A stretch of DNA of 64,000 bases from Alphaproteobacteria bacterium (GTDB lineage Bacteria > Pseudomonadota > Alphaproteobacteria > Rickettsiales > UBA3002), in assembly GCA_017302575.1 (NCBI GenBank), contig JAFLDD010000001.1, forward strand, positions 988,629 through 1,052,628, given 5' to 3'. How positions within the stretch are numbered: position 1 is the stretch's first letter; the number at the start of each line of letters is the position of its first letter. The position numbers were made by a program, and so were the translations under genes. The notes beneath the pieces were generated by a model. The model made no database searches and had not been told where the DNA came from. It saw only the letters and a list, made by a program, of their open reading frames with translations. Below are positions 54,979-62,728 of this stretch, piece after piece.

Positions 54979-56292
54979 TTAGCATTTTACCTCGGCTCCT
55001 TTGCGGAAATACCAGATGTAGGTCACAAACAGGCAGGTGATGTAGTAACCAATAAAACCCCACAAAGCGGTATCTGCAGCTCCTGTTAGCTCAAGTGACC
55101 AACCGAAGCATTTGGGGATATAAAATGCGCCATACGCAGCAATCGCAGCGCTGAAGCCAAGTACCGGCGCCTTTTCCTTTGGCGGGAAAATCACGCCAAT
55201 CATGCGGAAAACAGAACCGTTGGCGATGCCGGTAGTGGTAAACAGCACCATAAAACAAGCAAAGAATCCTACGAATTGCTTGGTTTCTGGTTGGATGAAA
55301 TGAATCACCCCAACGACCGCTGCAATCATAACAATCAGGTTCCAGAACGTGACCGATGCGCCACTGGTTTTATCCGACATCCAGCCACCAACTGGGCGGA
55401 TGAGTGCGCCAAGCAGAGGCCCGATGAACGCATAATCAAGCGGATTGATATCTGTGAATTGGGTTTTGATGAGCAGCGGAAACGCCGCCGCGTAGCCGAT
55501 GAACGAACCAAACGACATGACATATAGCCATGTGGTGAGATACATGTGCTTGCGTTTGAAGATGATGAGCTGCTCAGCGAGCGGCGTTTTGGCGGATTTC
55601 AAATTATCCATGCCAAACGCAGCAGCGAGTGTGCACAGAATAATCGGAATGACCCAGATGAAGCCTGCATTTTGCAGCCATACGGTTTTCGTTGCACCAT
55701 CGGCAGCGGTCATGATTTGCGAAGTGCCACCAAGATCGCCAAATACACTGGCACCGATGACTACGGGAACCAGAAACTGTAACGCGCTTACGCCCAGATT
55801 GCCAAGGCCAGCATTCAGCCCCAGTGCAGTTCCTTGTGCTTTTTTCGGAAAGAAAAAGCTGATATTCGACATAGAAGAAGAGAAGTTCCCGCCACCGAAA
55901 CCGCAAGCCAGCGCCAAAAGCAGCATGGTTTCATAAGGCGTATTCGGGTCTTGCACGGCAAGCCCAATACCAATCGCCGGAATCAGCAATGTGATGGTGC
56001 TCAGGACTGTCCAGTTACGTCCACCGAAAATGGGCACCACAAAGGAATAGAGGATGCGCAGCGTAGCCCCAGTAAGTCCCGGTACTGCTGCTAGCGTAAA
56101 CAACTGCTCTTTGGTGAAATTGAAGCCGACACTATTGAGATTGACGGCGACCGCCGACCAGATCATCCATGTGGCGAACCCCAGAAACAGACAGGGAATC
56201 GAAATCCATAGATTGCGGCGTGCGATTTTCTTGCCGTGCTTTTCCCAAAAACTGCTATCTTCAGGGTTCCATTGTTCCGGGTGTTTTGACAT
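54979..56292 (-). CDS. narK2: nitrate/nitrite transporter, NarK2 type
   Basis: A 437-residue major-facilitator protein with 12 helices. WATWMIWSAVAVNLNSVGF-like helix 1 and the nitrate signature region in helix 5 (ACGFGGGNFSSSMSNISFFFPKKAQGTALGLNAGLGNLGVSALQFLVP) fit the NarK2 nitrate/nitrite exchanger branch. Together with NarK1 it imports nitrate and exports nitrite. It starts 25 bp after narK1; the two are separate genes, not the fused NarK1-NarK2 protein of Paracoccus. Confidence 0.92.
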   Translation of the reverse strand: MSKHPEQWNPEDSSFWEKHGKKIARRNLWISIPCLFLGFATWMIWSAVAVNLNSVGFNFTKEQLFTLAAVPGLTGATLRILYSFVVPIFGGRNWTVLSTITLLIPAIGIGLAVQDPNTPYETMLLLALACGFGGGNFSSSMSNISFFFPKKAQGTALGLNAGLGNLGVSALQFLVPVVIGASVFGDLGGTSQIMTAADGATKTVWLQNAGFIWVIPIILCTLAAAFGMDNLKSAKTPLAEQLIIFKRKHMYLTTWLYVMSFGSFIGYAAAFPLLIKTQFTDINPLDYAFIGPLLGALIRPVGGWMSDKTSGASVTFWNLIVMIAAVVGVIHFIQPETKQFVGFFACFMVLFTTTGIANGSVFRMIGVIFPPKEKAPVLGFSAAIAAYGAFYIPKCFGWSLELTGAADTALWGFIGYYITCLFVTYIWYFRKGAEVKC

Positions 56293-56317
56293 AAAAAGCC
56301 TTCTTGGGTTTGAGGGG

Positions 56318-57634
56318 TTATGAGTGCTTGGGTACTACATCCAGCTCAGGCAGGAATTTCGGCCCACGCAGTTCGGGATGTTTCTGTTTTTCCATCAACA
56401 TGATAGCAAAATGCATCCAGATGAGTGCTGTCGACACCAGCACGAACAGCAGCATGAAACAGCTCGTCCAGATATTGATGAGATCGTTGAGGATGCCGAA
56501 TGCCAGTGGCAGGAAGAAGCCGCCAAGCCCGCCGATCAGGCCTACAATACCTGCAACAGAGCCAACATTATCCGGATAATAGACGGGAATATGTTTATAG
56601 ACGGCAGCCTTGCCAAACGACATGAACAGACCCAGCACAAACACGATGATGGTGAACGGAACCACGCTGAGTCCGGTACTAAACTCTATGTTTTCACCGT
56701 TGATACCATGAATCACATAATCGGTGGATGGATAGCTGAGGATGAAGCAACAGATGATGCAGACGGAGAATGTCCAATACATCACTTTGCGCGCACCGTA
56801 TTTATCCGACATCCAGCCGCCGATAGCACGGAAAGCCGAAGCGGCGATGGAAAAGCTGGCAGCCAGCATCCCTGCAACTTTAATGTCCAGCCCATACGCT
56901 CCGACATAATAGCGCGGCATCCATAAAGCGAGCGCGACAAACGCACCGAATACAAAGAAATAATAGAGAGAGAAACGCCATACTTGCAGGTTTTTAAGTG
57001 GTGCGAGTGCCATCTTGGTGGTTTTTGCTGGTGCGCCTGTTTTGCGGCGCTCTACCAGCTCAGGCTCATCTTTGGTCACTAGGAACCAGAGGATGGTGGT
57101 CACCGCAAGCGCTACCGCCCAGATCTGCGCCACACTATGCCAACCGTAAGCGACCATGATAAACGGTGCGCCGAATTTTGTTACCGCTGCACCGATATTC
57201 CCCATGCCGAAAATGCCAAGCGCCGTGCCTTGTTTATCTTTGCTGTACCATTTGGAGAGATAGGCAATACCTACCACGAACGTGCCGCCCGAAAGCCCCA
57301 TGCCGAGCGCGGTCACCAACATCATTTCGTAAGTGTCTGCGTAGGTGAGCATCCATGTGGAGGCGGCAGCACAGAGCGAAACAATCAGCATCACGATTCT
57401 GCCACCAAATTGATCTGCCCAAATACCTAGAAACAATCGCACCAATGATCCGGTGAGAATTGGTGTCCCAATCAAAAGGCTGAACTGGGTGTCATTGAGG
57501 TTCATATCCTGCTTAATCTGAACGCCAATAATGGCGAAAATCGTCCAGACGGCAAAGTTCAGCGTAAAGTCCAGTGTCGTGCTGTAGAGGGCACGATTCT
57601 GCTGGCTGGCAGGAATTGTTTTTAGATTAACCAT
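56318..57634 (-). CDS. narK1: nitrate transporter, NarK1 type
   Basis: A 438-residue major-facilitator protein. The helix-5 signature is GMGLSGGTFVVGIAYLSKWYSKDKQGTALGIFGMGNIGAAVTKF, closer to the proton-coupled NarK1/NasA branch. It probably carries out initial nitrate uptake. First gene of narK1-narK2. It diverges from hemN, with one FNR box almost exactly midway in the gap. Confidence 0.92.
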   Translation of the reverse strand: MVNLKTIPASQQNRALYSTTLDFTLNFAVWTIFAIIGVQIKQDMNLNDTQFSLLIGTPILTGSLVRLFLGIWADQFGGRIVMLIVSLCAAASTWMLTYADTYEMMLVTALGMGLSGGTFVVGIAYLSKWYSKDKQGTALGIFGMGNIGAAVTKFGAPFIMVAYGWHSVAQIWAVALAVTTILWFLVTKDEPELVERRKTGAPAKTTKMALAPLKNLQVWRFSLYYFFVFGAFVALALWMPRYYVGAYGLDIKVAGMLAASFSIAASAFRAIGGWMSDKYGARKVMYWTFSVCIICCFILSYPSTDYVIHGINGENIEFSTGLSVVPFTIIVFVLGLFMSFGKAAVYKHIPVYYPDNVGSVAGIVGLIGGLGGFFLPLAFGILNDLINIWTSCFMLLFVLVSTALIWMHFAIMLMEKQKHPELRGPKFLPELDVVPKHS

Positions 57635-57694
57635 TTAAGACCTCACGACCTGTTTGTGATGGCCTCAAATTGCCCCAACCCCAAAAAAATCGAT

Positions 57695-57708
57695 TTGATC
57701 CGTATCAA
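57695..57708. promoter_or_regulatory. FNR box shared by divergent narK1 and hemN
   Basis: TTGATCCGTATCAA is a perfect site. Its centre is 67 bp from the narK1 start and 66 bp from the hemN start. On the hemN side TTTAAT at 57731-57736 is at the class II -10 distance. Confidence 0.88.
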
Positions 57709-57766
57709 GTATTTTTTACAGAGAATGGTTTTTAATCCGGGTGTGCCATGGAACCGAGGTTGACCT

Positions 57767-59149
57767 GTGTCAAGCGCTGTAGCGATTACATCTCCCAATG
57801 TGCCTGAAAAACCGCCGGCTTGGCTGGGACTTCAGGCGCCGCGCTATACCAGCTATCCATCAGCACAGCATTTTCATAGCGGCGTTAATGCAGATCAGCA
57901 TAGTGCGTGGCTTGCATCCATCGAAAAAGACCAGACGATTTCTGCCTATGTGCATATTCCTTTTTGCCGTGAATTATGCTGGTTCTGCGGTTGCCACACG
58001 AAAATGACGTATCGCGATGAGCCGATTGAGAAATATGTGCGTGTGCTGTTGGATGAGATTGCACTGATTGGTCAGCGCGCCGCCAGAAAAGGGAAATTGA
58101 AGCAGATTCATTTTGGCGGCGGAAGCCCAAGCCTGCTGAACGAATCGCAGTTAATGTCAATTTTGTATGCGCTGGCATCGGCATTCGAGTTTGCGCCACC
58201 CGGTGAACTTGCGATTGAGCTTGATCCGCGCACCACCAGCGAAGAAAAAATAGCGTTTTACGGCAACCTTGGATTTACGCGCGTCAGCATGGGGATTCAG
58301 GACTTTGACCCAAAGGTGCAGAAGGCGGTGAATCGCATCCAATCGTTTGAGATGGTAGCAGGATTGATGGAGTACCTGCATGACGCAGGTATTCATCAGA
58401 TCAATACAGACTTGATTTATGGTCTGCCCTATCAAACCATTGCCAGTTTTGAGCTTACGCTTAAACAAACGCTTTCGCTTGCACCATCTCGCATTGCGCT
58501 CTTCTCCTATGCCCATGTGCCGCATATGAAAAAACATCAGCGATTGATTGATGAACATGCGCTACCCGATGATCGCACGAAGCTCATGCTTTACCGAATG
58601 GCGACGGAGTTTTTACTCGCAAATGGCTATGTGGCAATTGGTATCGACCATTTTGCACGCGAAGATGATAGTCTGGCGGTTGCTGCGAACTCTCATCGTA
58701 TGCGGCGTAATTTTCAGGGCTACGTGACCGACACCACCGATATTTTGTTGGGCTTTGGTACCTCTGCCATCAGCCAGTTTCCGGGCGGATACACCCAGAA
58801 TTACAGCGCTACGCACGAATACAGCAAGCGTATTGAAGCTAGACAGCTTGCCACCTGCCGAGGCTGGAAGACGAGCGCGCAGGACAGTTTCCGCAAAGAA
58901 ATTATTGATACGCTCATGTGCTATATGGAGGCCGACATAGGCCAGATTGCAGCACGCCACGGACATGATGCCAATATATGTGAGCGTGAAATGAAATTGC
59001 TGCAGGATAGTGCGTATGCCGACATTGCGCGTACGCAAGGTCACTTTGTTCAGATTGCAACACCCTACCGGATGGCTTCACGTGCGGTGGCTGCGGTGTT
59101 CGATCAGTATCAGCTTCCCGAGGCTGCCCGTTATTCGAGAGTATCCTAA
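57767..59149 (+). CDS. hemN: oxygen-independent coproporphyrinogen III oxidase
   Basis: A 460-residue radical-SAM enzyme that makes protoporphyrinogen IX without O2. The 4Fe-4S motif is in HIPFCRELCWFCGCHTK, followed by FGGGSPSLL and the family body LDPRTTSEEKIAFYGNLGFTRVSMGIQDFDPKVQKAVNRIQ. Length fits true HemN rather than the shorter HemW. GTG start at 57767. First gene of a run hemN-hhe-pdxH-ubiTUV and possibly the NIT regulator. Confidence 0.95.
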   Translation: MSSAVAITSPNVPEKPPAWLGLQAPRYTSYPSAQHFHSGVNADQHSAWLASIEKDQTISAYVHIPFCRELCWFCGCHTKMTYRDEPIEKYVRVLLDEIALIGQRAARKGKLKQIHFGGGSPSLLNESQLMSILYALASAFEFAPPGELAIELDPRTTSEEKIAFYGNLGFTRVSMGIQDFDPKVQKAVNRIQSFEMVAGLMEYLHDAGIHQINTDLIYGLPYQTIASFELTLKQTLSLAPSRIALFSYAHVPHMKKHQRLIDEHALPDDRTKLMLYRMATEFLLANGYVAIGIDHFAREDDSLAVAANSHRMRRNFQGYVTDTTDILLGFGTSAISQFPGGYTQNYSATHEYSKRIEARQLATCRGWKTSAQDSFRKEIIDTLMCYMEADIGQIAARHGHDANICEREMKLLQDSAYADIARTQGHFVQIATPYRMASRAVAAVFDQYQLPEAARYSRVS

Positions 59150-59165
59150 GCATGGAGAAATCAAC

Positions 59166-59585
59166 ATGAAAGATTTGGAGCGTTTTCGTAATGAACATGC
59201 AGAAATACTAGGGATTGCTTATGAGATTCGTCATCTGCTGCAGCCCAATCATGTGCCCGACAATGCTAGTATACTACATGCTCTCATTGCGAAGCTAATG
59301 CGAAAAACATTGGCGCATTTGCTACAGGAAGACCGCAGCGTGTATCAGGAACTGTTGTTAAGCGAACACGAACCCACCAGAATGCTCGCTAGGAATCACG
59401 TACAAAACATGGGATCTTTTGCCGATGGTTTAAAAAGCTATTTGCAGGAATGGCCCGATACGCAGACTTTAAAGAACAAGCCAGAACAATTCTGTGAACA
59501 GACGGAGACATTGATTGCCAATCTTGAGCGCCACATTGATCAGGAGGAGCGTAGTTTATATCCTTTCTCTGAGGCAATGGCATGA
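59166..59585 (+). CDS. hemerythrin-like (HHE) protein
   Basis: A 139-residue helical protein with spaced His and Glu residues of the HHE cation-binding fold: FRNEHAEILG, RKTLAHLLQEDRSVYQELL, ARNHVQNMGSFADG, LERHIDQEERSLYPF. Such di-iron proteins bind O2 or NO or assist iron-sulfur repair. The start at 59166 is 16 bp after hemN; a longer frame lies in hemN. It overlaps pdxH in ATGA. Confidence 0.82.
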   Translation: MKDLERFRNEHAEILGIAYEIRHLLQPNHVPDNASILHALIAKLMRKTLAHLLQEDRSVYQELLLSEHEPTRMLARNHVQNMGSFADGLKSYLQEWPDTQTLKNKPEQFCEQTETLIANLERHIDQEERSLYPFSEAMA

Positions 59586-60211
59586 GGCGCAGCGACATAC
59601 AGATGCCCTTTGATCCGCCTTATGGTATGCGCGCGCAGGCAAGTCCATTTGCAGAGTTTGCCACATGGCATCAGGAAGCTACGACCAAAGAAAAACAGGA
59701 TGTATCGGCGGTATGTCTGGCAACCGCGACACGCTGCGGTGCACCGTCCTGCCGCATGGTGCTGCTAAAAGATTTCAGTGAGTCGGGCTTCACTTTCTAT
59801 ACCAATGCACATAGTCGCAAAGGCTGCGATATCGATGATAATCCACAGGCGGCATTGTGTTTTTACTGGCCGGAATGCGGTCGTCAGATTCGCATTGAGG
59901 GGTTTGTTGCCCATGTTAGCGATGCAGAGGCGGACGCCTATTTTAACACGCGTCCGCTCAAATCACGTATCGGGGCATGGGCATCTGAGCAGTCTAAGCC
60001 GCTTAAAGATCGCAGCCTATTTATGAAACGTATTGCACACTACACAGCCAAATGGGCAACAGGAAATGTAGAAAGACCACCGCACTGGAAAGGCTTTCGG
60101 ATTGTTCCGGATTATTTTGAGTTCTGGGTAAACGGCGCATACCGCATTCATGAGCGCCATATTTATTATCTCCGTGAGGACGAATGGTATGAGGCTATGC
60201 TGCAACCTTGA
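59582..60211 (+). CDS. pdxH: pyridoxamine/pyridoxine 5'-phosphate oxidase
   Basis: A 209-residue FMN enzyme that oxidises pyridoxine or pyridoxamine phosphate to PLP, normally with O2. It has RMVLLKDFSESGFTFYTNAHSRKGCDIDDNPQAALCFYWP, RPLKSRIGAWASEQSKPL, PPHWKGFRIVPDYFEFWVNGAYRIHERHIYY. The RxH pair (RIHER) for PLP phosphate binding is kept. Its place in an anaerobically controlled run is odd for an oxygen-using enzyme. Confidence 0.92.
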   Translation: MRRSDIQMPFDPPYGMRAQASPFAEFATWHQEATTKEKQDVSAVCLATATRCGAPSCRMVLLKDFSESGFTFYTNAHSRKGCDIDDNPQAALCFYWPECGRQIRIEGFVAHVSDAEADAYFNTRPLKSRIGAWASEQSKPLKDRSLFMKRIAHYTAKWATGNVERPPHWKGFRIVPDYFEFWVNGAYRIHERHIYYLREDEWYEAMLQP

Positions 60212-60228
60212 GTAACGGAATTTACTTT

Positions 60229-60732
60229 ATGATTAGAACAACGCCCACGCTACGAAAACTGCTTATCAGGCCGGTTCCGATTTTTGCACTTCAGCTTATT
60301 TTAAGTAAGTGCATCCATACCGTTGCTAGGAATAATCCGCGCATTTTCGCCAGACTCGGTGCACATGCGCAAAAATGCTTCCTCATTATGCCAACAGATA
60401 TGCCTTTTGTGCTGTTCTTGCGAGCCGATCCACAAAAACCTAGGCTTTTGGTGAGAAGAAGCGCCTCTGAGCCTTGGGATGCAAAAATCTCTGGCAGCTT
60501 CATGAATTTACTGAAGCTGGTTGAGGCACGCATGGATGGAGATGCACTCTTTTTCTCAAGAGAACTCGTGATTGAAGGAGATACCGAAGCGGTGGTTGCC
60601 CTAAGAAATGCACTGGATGACATGGACAGCACCGTGATTGACGAAGCGGCAAAAGCGTTCGGCAGACCAGGTGCTATAGGATTAAAATTCGCACGGAAAT
60701 TAGAGGAACTACATCATGCATTTGCCAAATAA
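60229..60732 (+). CDS. ubiT: O2-independent ubiquinone synthesis lipid carrier (SCP2 domain)
   Basis: A 167-residue SCP2-domain protein. The N-terminal amphipathic segment (TLRKLLIRPVPIFALQLILSKCIH) is followed by the SCP2 core (LRADPQKPRLLVRRSASEPWDAKISGSFMNLLKLVE, GDALFFSRELVIEGDTEAVVALRNALDD). UbiT carries polyprenylated intermediates for the anaerobic ubiquinone pathway. Start at 60229 (ATG); a TTG 21 bases earlier is possible. The end overlaps ubiU by 17 bp. Confidence 0.92.
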   Translation: MIRTTPTLRKLLIRPVPIFALQLILSKCIHTVARNNPRIFARLGAHAQKCFLIMPTDMPFVLFLRADPQKPRLLVRRSASEPWDAKISGSFMNLLKLVEARMDGDALFFSRELVIEGDTEAVVALRNALDDMDSTVIDEAAKAFGRPGAIGLKFARKLEELHHAFAK

Positions 60733-61726
60733 CTCGCCAGAGCTGGTATGTCCAGCGGGCACTCCTGCTGCGCTCAGAACCGCCGTCGATGCGGGTGCAG
60801 ATACGGTTTATTGCGGCTTCCAGAATGCGACAAACGCCCGAAATTTTCCGGGGCTTAATTTCACCCCTGAGGAAATGGAAGAAAGCGTAGACTATGCCCA
60901 TAAGCGCGGGAAAAAAGTGCTGTTAGCACTGAATACTTTCCCACCCGCAGGACAGACATTGCTCTGGAAACAGGCGGTTGCCGATGGCGTACGGCTTGGT
61001 GTGGATGCAATGATTGTCGCTGATATCGGGGTGGCGCACCATATTGCCACCACATATCCCGACCAGCGTCTTCATTTATCGGTGCAGGCTGGAGCACCTT
61101 CAGTGGAAGCGATTCGCTATTATTGCGAGGAATTTGGTGTCAAGCGTGTGGTGTTGCCCAGAATATTAAGTATTCCTGAAATCAAGCAGCTTAAAAGCGA
61201 AATCCCCTGTGAGATTGAAACCTTCATCTTCGGCAATCAGGGACTCATGGCTGAGGGAAGGTGCAGCCTGACGAATTTCGTCAGCGGAGTATCCACCAAT
61301 TTCGACGGCGTGTGCTCACCGCCGAGCGATGTGACGTTTTATGAAGATAAAAATAATATGCTCTGTTCTCAGCTCGGCGAATTTACGATTGACTGCTTCT
61401 CCTGCGCACAAGGTGCCGGTTATCCTACCATTTGCAAAGGCAAATACATCGCTCCGCATCGCGATGATCCCTATTATGCGTTTGAAGAGCCGATCAGCTT
61501 GAATTTGTTTGATCTGCTTCCGCAGATGATCGGGGCGGGCATCGAAGCGTTCAAAATCGAAGGGCGGCAGCGTTCCAGAGCTTATATCCGGCAGGTCGTC
61601 AGCACCTGGCGTCTGGCGGTCGATAGCGTGATGCAGGGGAAAACCATTCCAAAAGCCGATCTGGTAGCGTTGACCGAGGGGCAAAAGGAAACCACTGGCG
61701 CATTTCGCAGCAAGAAGTGGAGATAG
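60716..61726 (+). CDS. ubiU: O2-independent ubiquinone hydroxylase subunit UbiU (U32 family)
   Basis: A 336-residue peptidase-U32-like protein. UbiU and UbiV form a complex of two 4Fe-4S proteins that hydroxylates ubiquinone precursors from prephenate without O2. ELVCPAGTPAALRTAVDAGADTVYCGF opens the barrel. FIFGNQGLMAEGRCSLTNFVSG, NFDGVCSPPSD and SCAQGAGYPTICKGKY provide the cluster Cys residues. It overlaps ubiT and is 2 bp from ubiV. Confidence 0.94.
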   Translation: MHLPNNSPELVCPAGTPAALRTAVDAGADTVYCGFQNATNARNFPGLNFTPEEMEESVDYAHKRGKKVLLALNTFPPAGQTLLWKQAVADGVRLGVDAMIVADIGVAHHIATTYPDQRLHLSVQAGAPSVEAIRYYCEEFGVKRVVLPRILSIPEIKQLKSEIPCEIETFIFGNQGLMAEGRCSLTNFVSGVSTNFDGVCSPPSDVTFYEDKNNMLCSQLGEFTIDCFSCAQGAGYPTICKGKYIAPHRDDPYYAFEEPISLNLFDLLPQMIGAGIEAFKIEGRQRSRAYIRQVVSTWRLAVDSVMQGKTIPKADLVALTEGQKETTGAFRSKKWR

Positions 61727-61728
61727 CT

Positions 61729-62634
61729 ATGTCAACCAAACTCACCCTTGGCCCTGTGCTGTTTAATTGGAAGGCAGAATATTGGCGGGATTTTTATTTT
61801 CGTGCCGCTGATGAGTGGGACGTTGATACGGTGTATGTGGGGGAAGTGATCTGTTCCAAGCGCAGCCCGTTCTTTGAGCCGTATTATGGTGAGGTGGCCG
61901 AGCGTCTAAGTGCCGCCGGTAAGAAAGCCGTATTCTCAACCCTATCGGAAATCATGATTCCGCGTGAGCGCAAAATGACGAAGTCTGTCTGCGCGCTGGA
62001 TGACTATCCGGTGGAAGCGAACGATGCCGCTGCCTTATTTCATTTACGAGGAAAGCCCCATTACATCGGCCAGTATGTCAACACCTATAACGAAGACACC
62101 ATGGCGCATCTGGTGAAAAACGGCGCACAGCACTTCACTTTTCCCAGCGAATTGTATGCCGCAGCACTGAAAGCGCTGGTCACGGAGGCAAAAAAGCTGG
62201 GGGCTGGTAGCGAGATTATGGTTTTTGGGCGTGCGCCACTGGCACTATCAGCACGCTGTTACCACGCCAGAGCGCACAATAAAATCAAGGATAATTGCCA
62301 GTTTGTATGCGAAAATGACCCCGATGGAATGGAACTGAGAACAGTAGATGGGAAGGCATTCCTTACTATCAATGGCGTACAAACCATGTCGCATAGCTAT
62401 ATGAATCTGGCTCAAGAAGTCCCCGAAATGATGCGCTGGGGGCTTGATTATATCAGGCTTTCGCCCCACACGCTGGACATGGGGACGGTGATTGAGGCTT
62501 TCCAAGGGGTGGTGCAGGGACGATGCGAACCATTAGAAGCCATTAGAAAGATACAGGAAATCGACGCTTCCCTAAAATTCTCCAATGGATTCTTTTACCA
62601 TAAGCCCGGCTATCTCTGGCAATATGCCGCATAA
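61729..62634 (+). CDS. ubiV: O2-independent ubiquinone hydroxylase subunit UbiV (U32 family)
   Basis: A 301-residue U32-family partner of UbiU. LTLGPVLFNWKAEYWRDFYFRAADEWDVDTVYVGEVICSKR at the N-terminus, VMVFGRAPLALSARCYHARAHNKIKDNCQFVCEND with clustered Cys, and LSPHTLDMGTVIEAFQGVVQGR fit UbiV. The ATG at 61729 has GGAG seven bases upstream and follows the ubiU stop by 2 bp. Confidence 0.94.
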   Translation: MSTKLTLGPVLFNWKAEYWRDFYFRAADEWDVDTVYVGEVICSKRSPFFEPYYGEVAERLSAAGKKAVFSTLSEIMIPRERKMTKSVCALDDYPVEANDAAALFHLRGKPHYIGQYVNTYNEDTMAHLVKNGAQHFTFPSELYAAALKALVTEAKKLGAGSEIMVFGRAPLALSARCYHARAHNKIKDNCQFVCENDPDGMELRTVDGKAFLTINGVQTMSHSYMNLAQEVPEMMRWGLDYIRLSPHTLDMGTVIEAFQGVVQGRCEPLEAIRKIQEIDASLKFSNGFFYHKPGYLWQYAA

Positions 62635-62728
62635 ACCCCTACCTGTAAGCATAGTAGTTTATCCGCCTTATTCTATTGAGATTCTGTCGCTGCGGGTATA
62701 TTCAGTGATAGAAGGTGGACTCCGCTTA

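Noticed and set aside
62624..62728. Longer start for the NIT/Crp gene (ATG at 62624, overlapping ubiV)
   Set aside because: The extra 35 residues have no NIT similarity and the ATG at 62729 has a ribosome-like site; kept only as an alternative.
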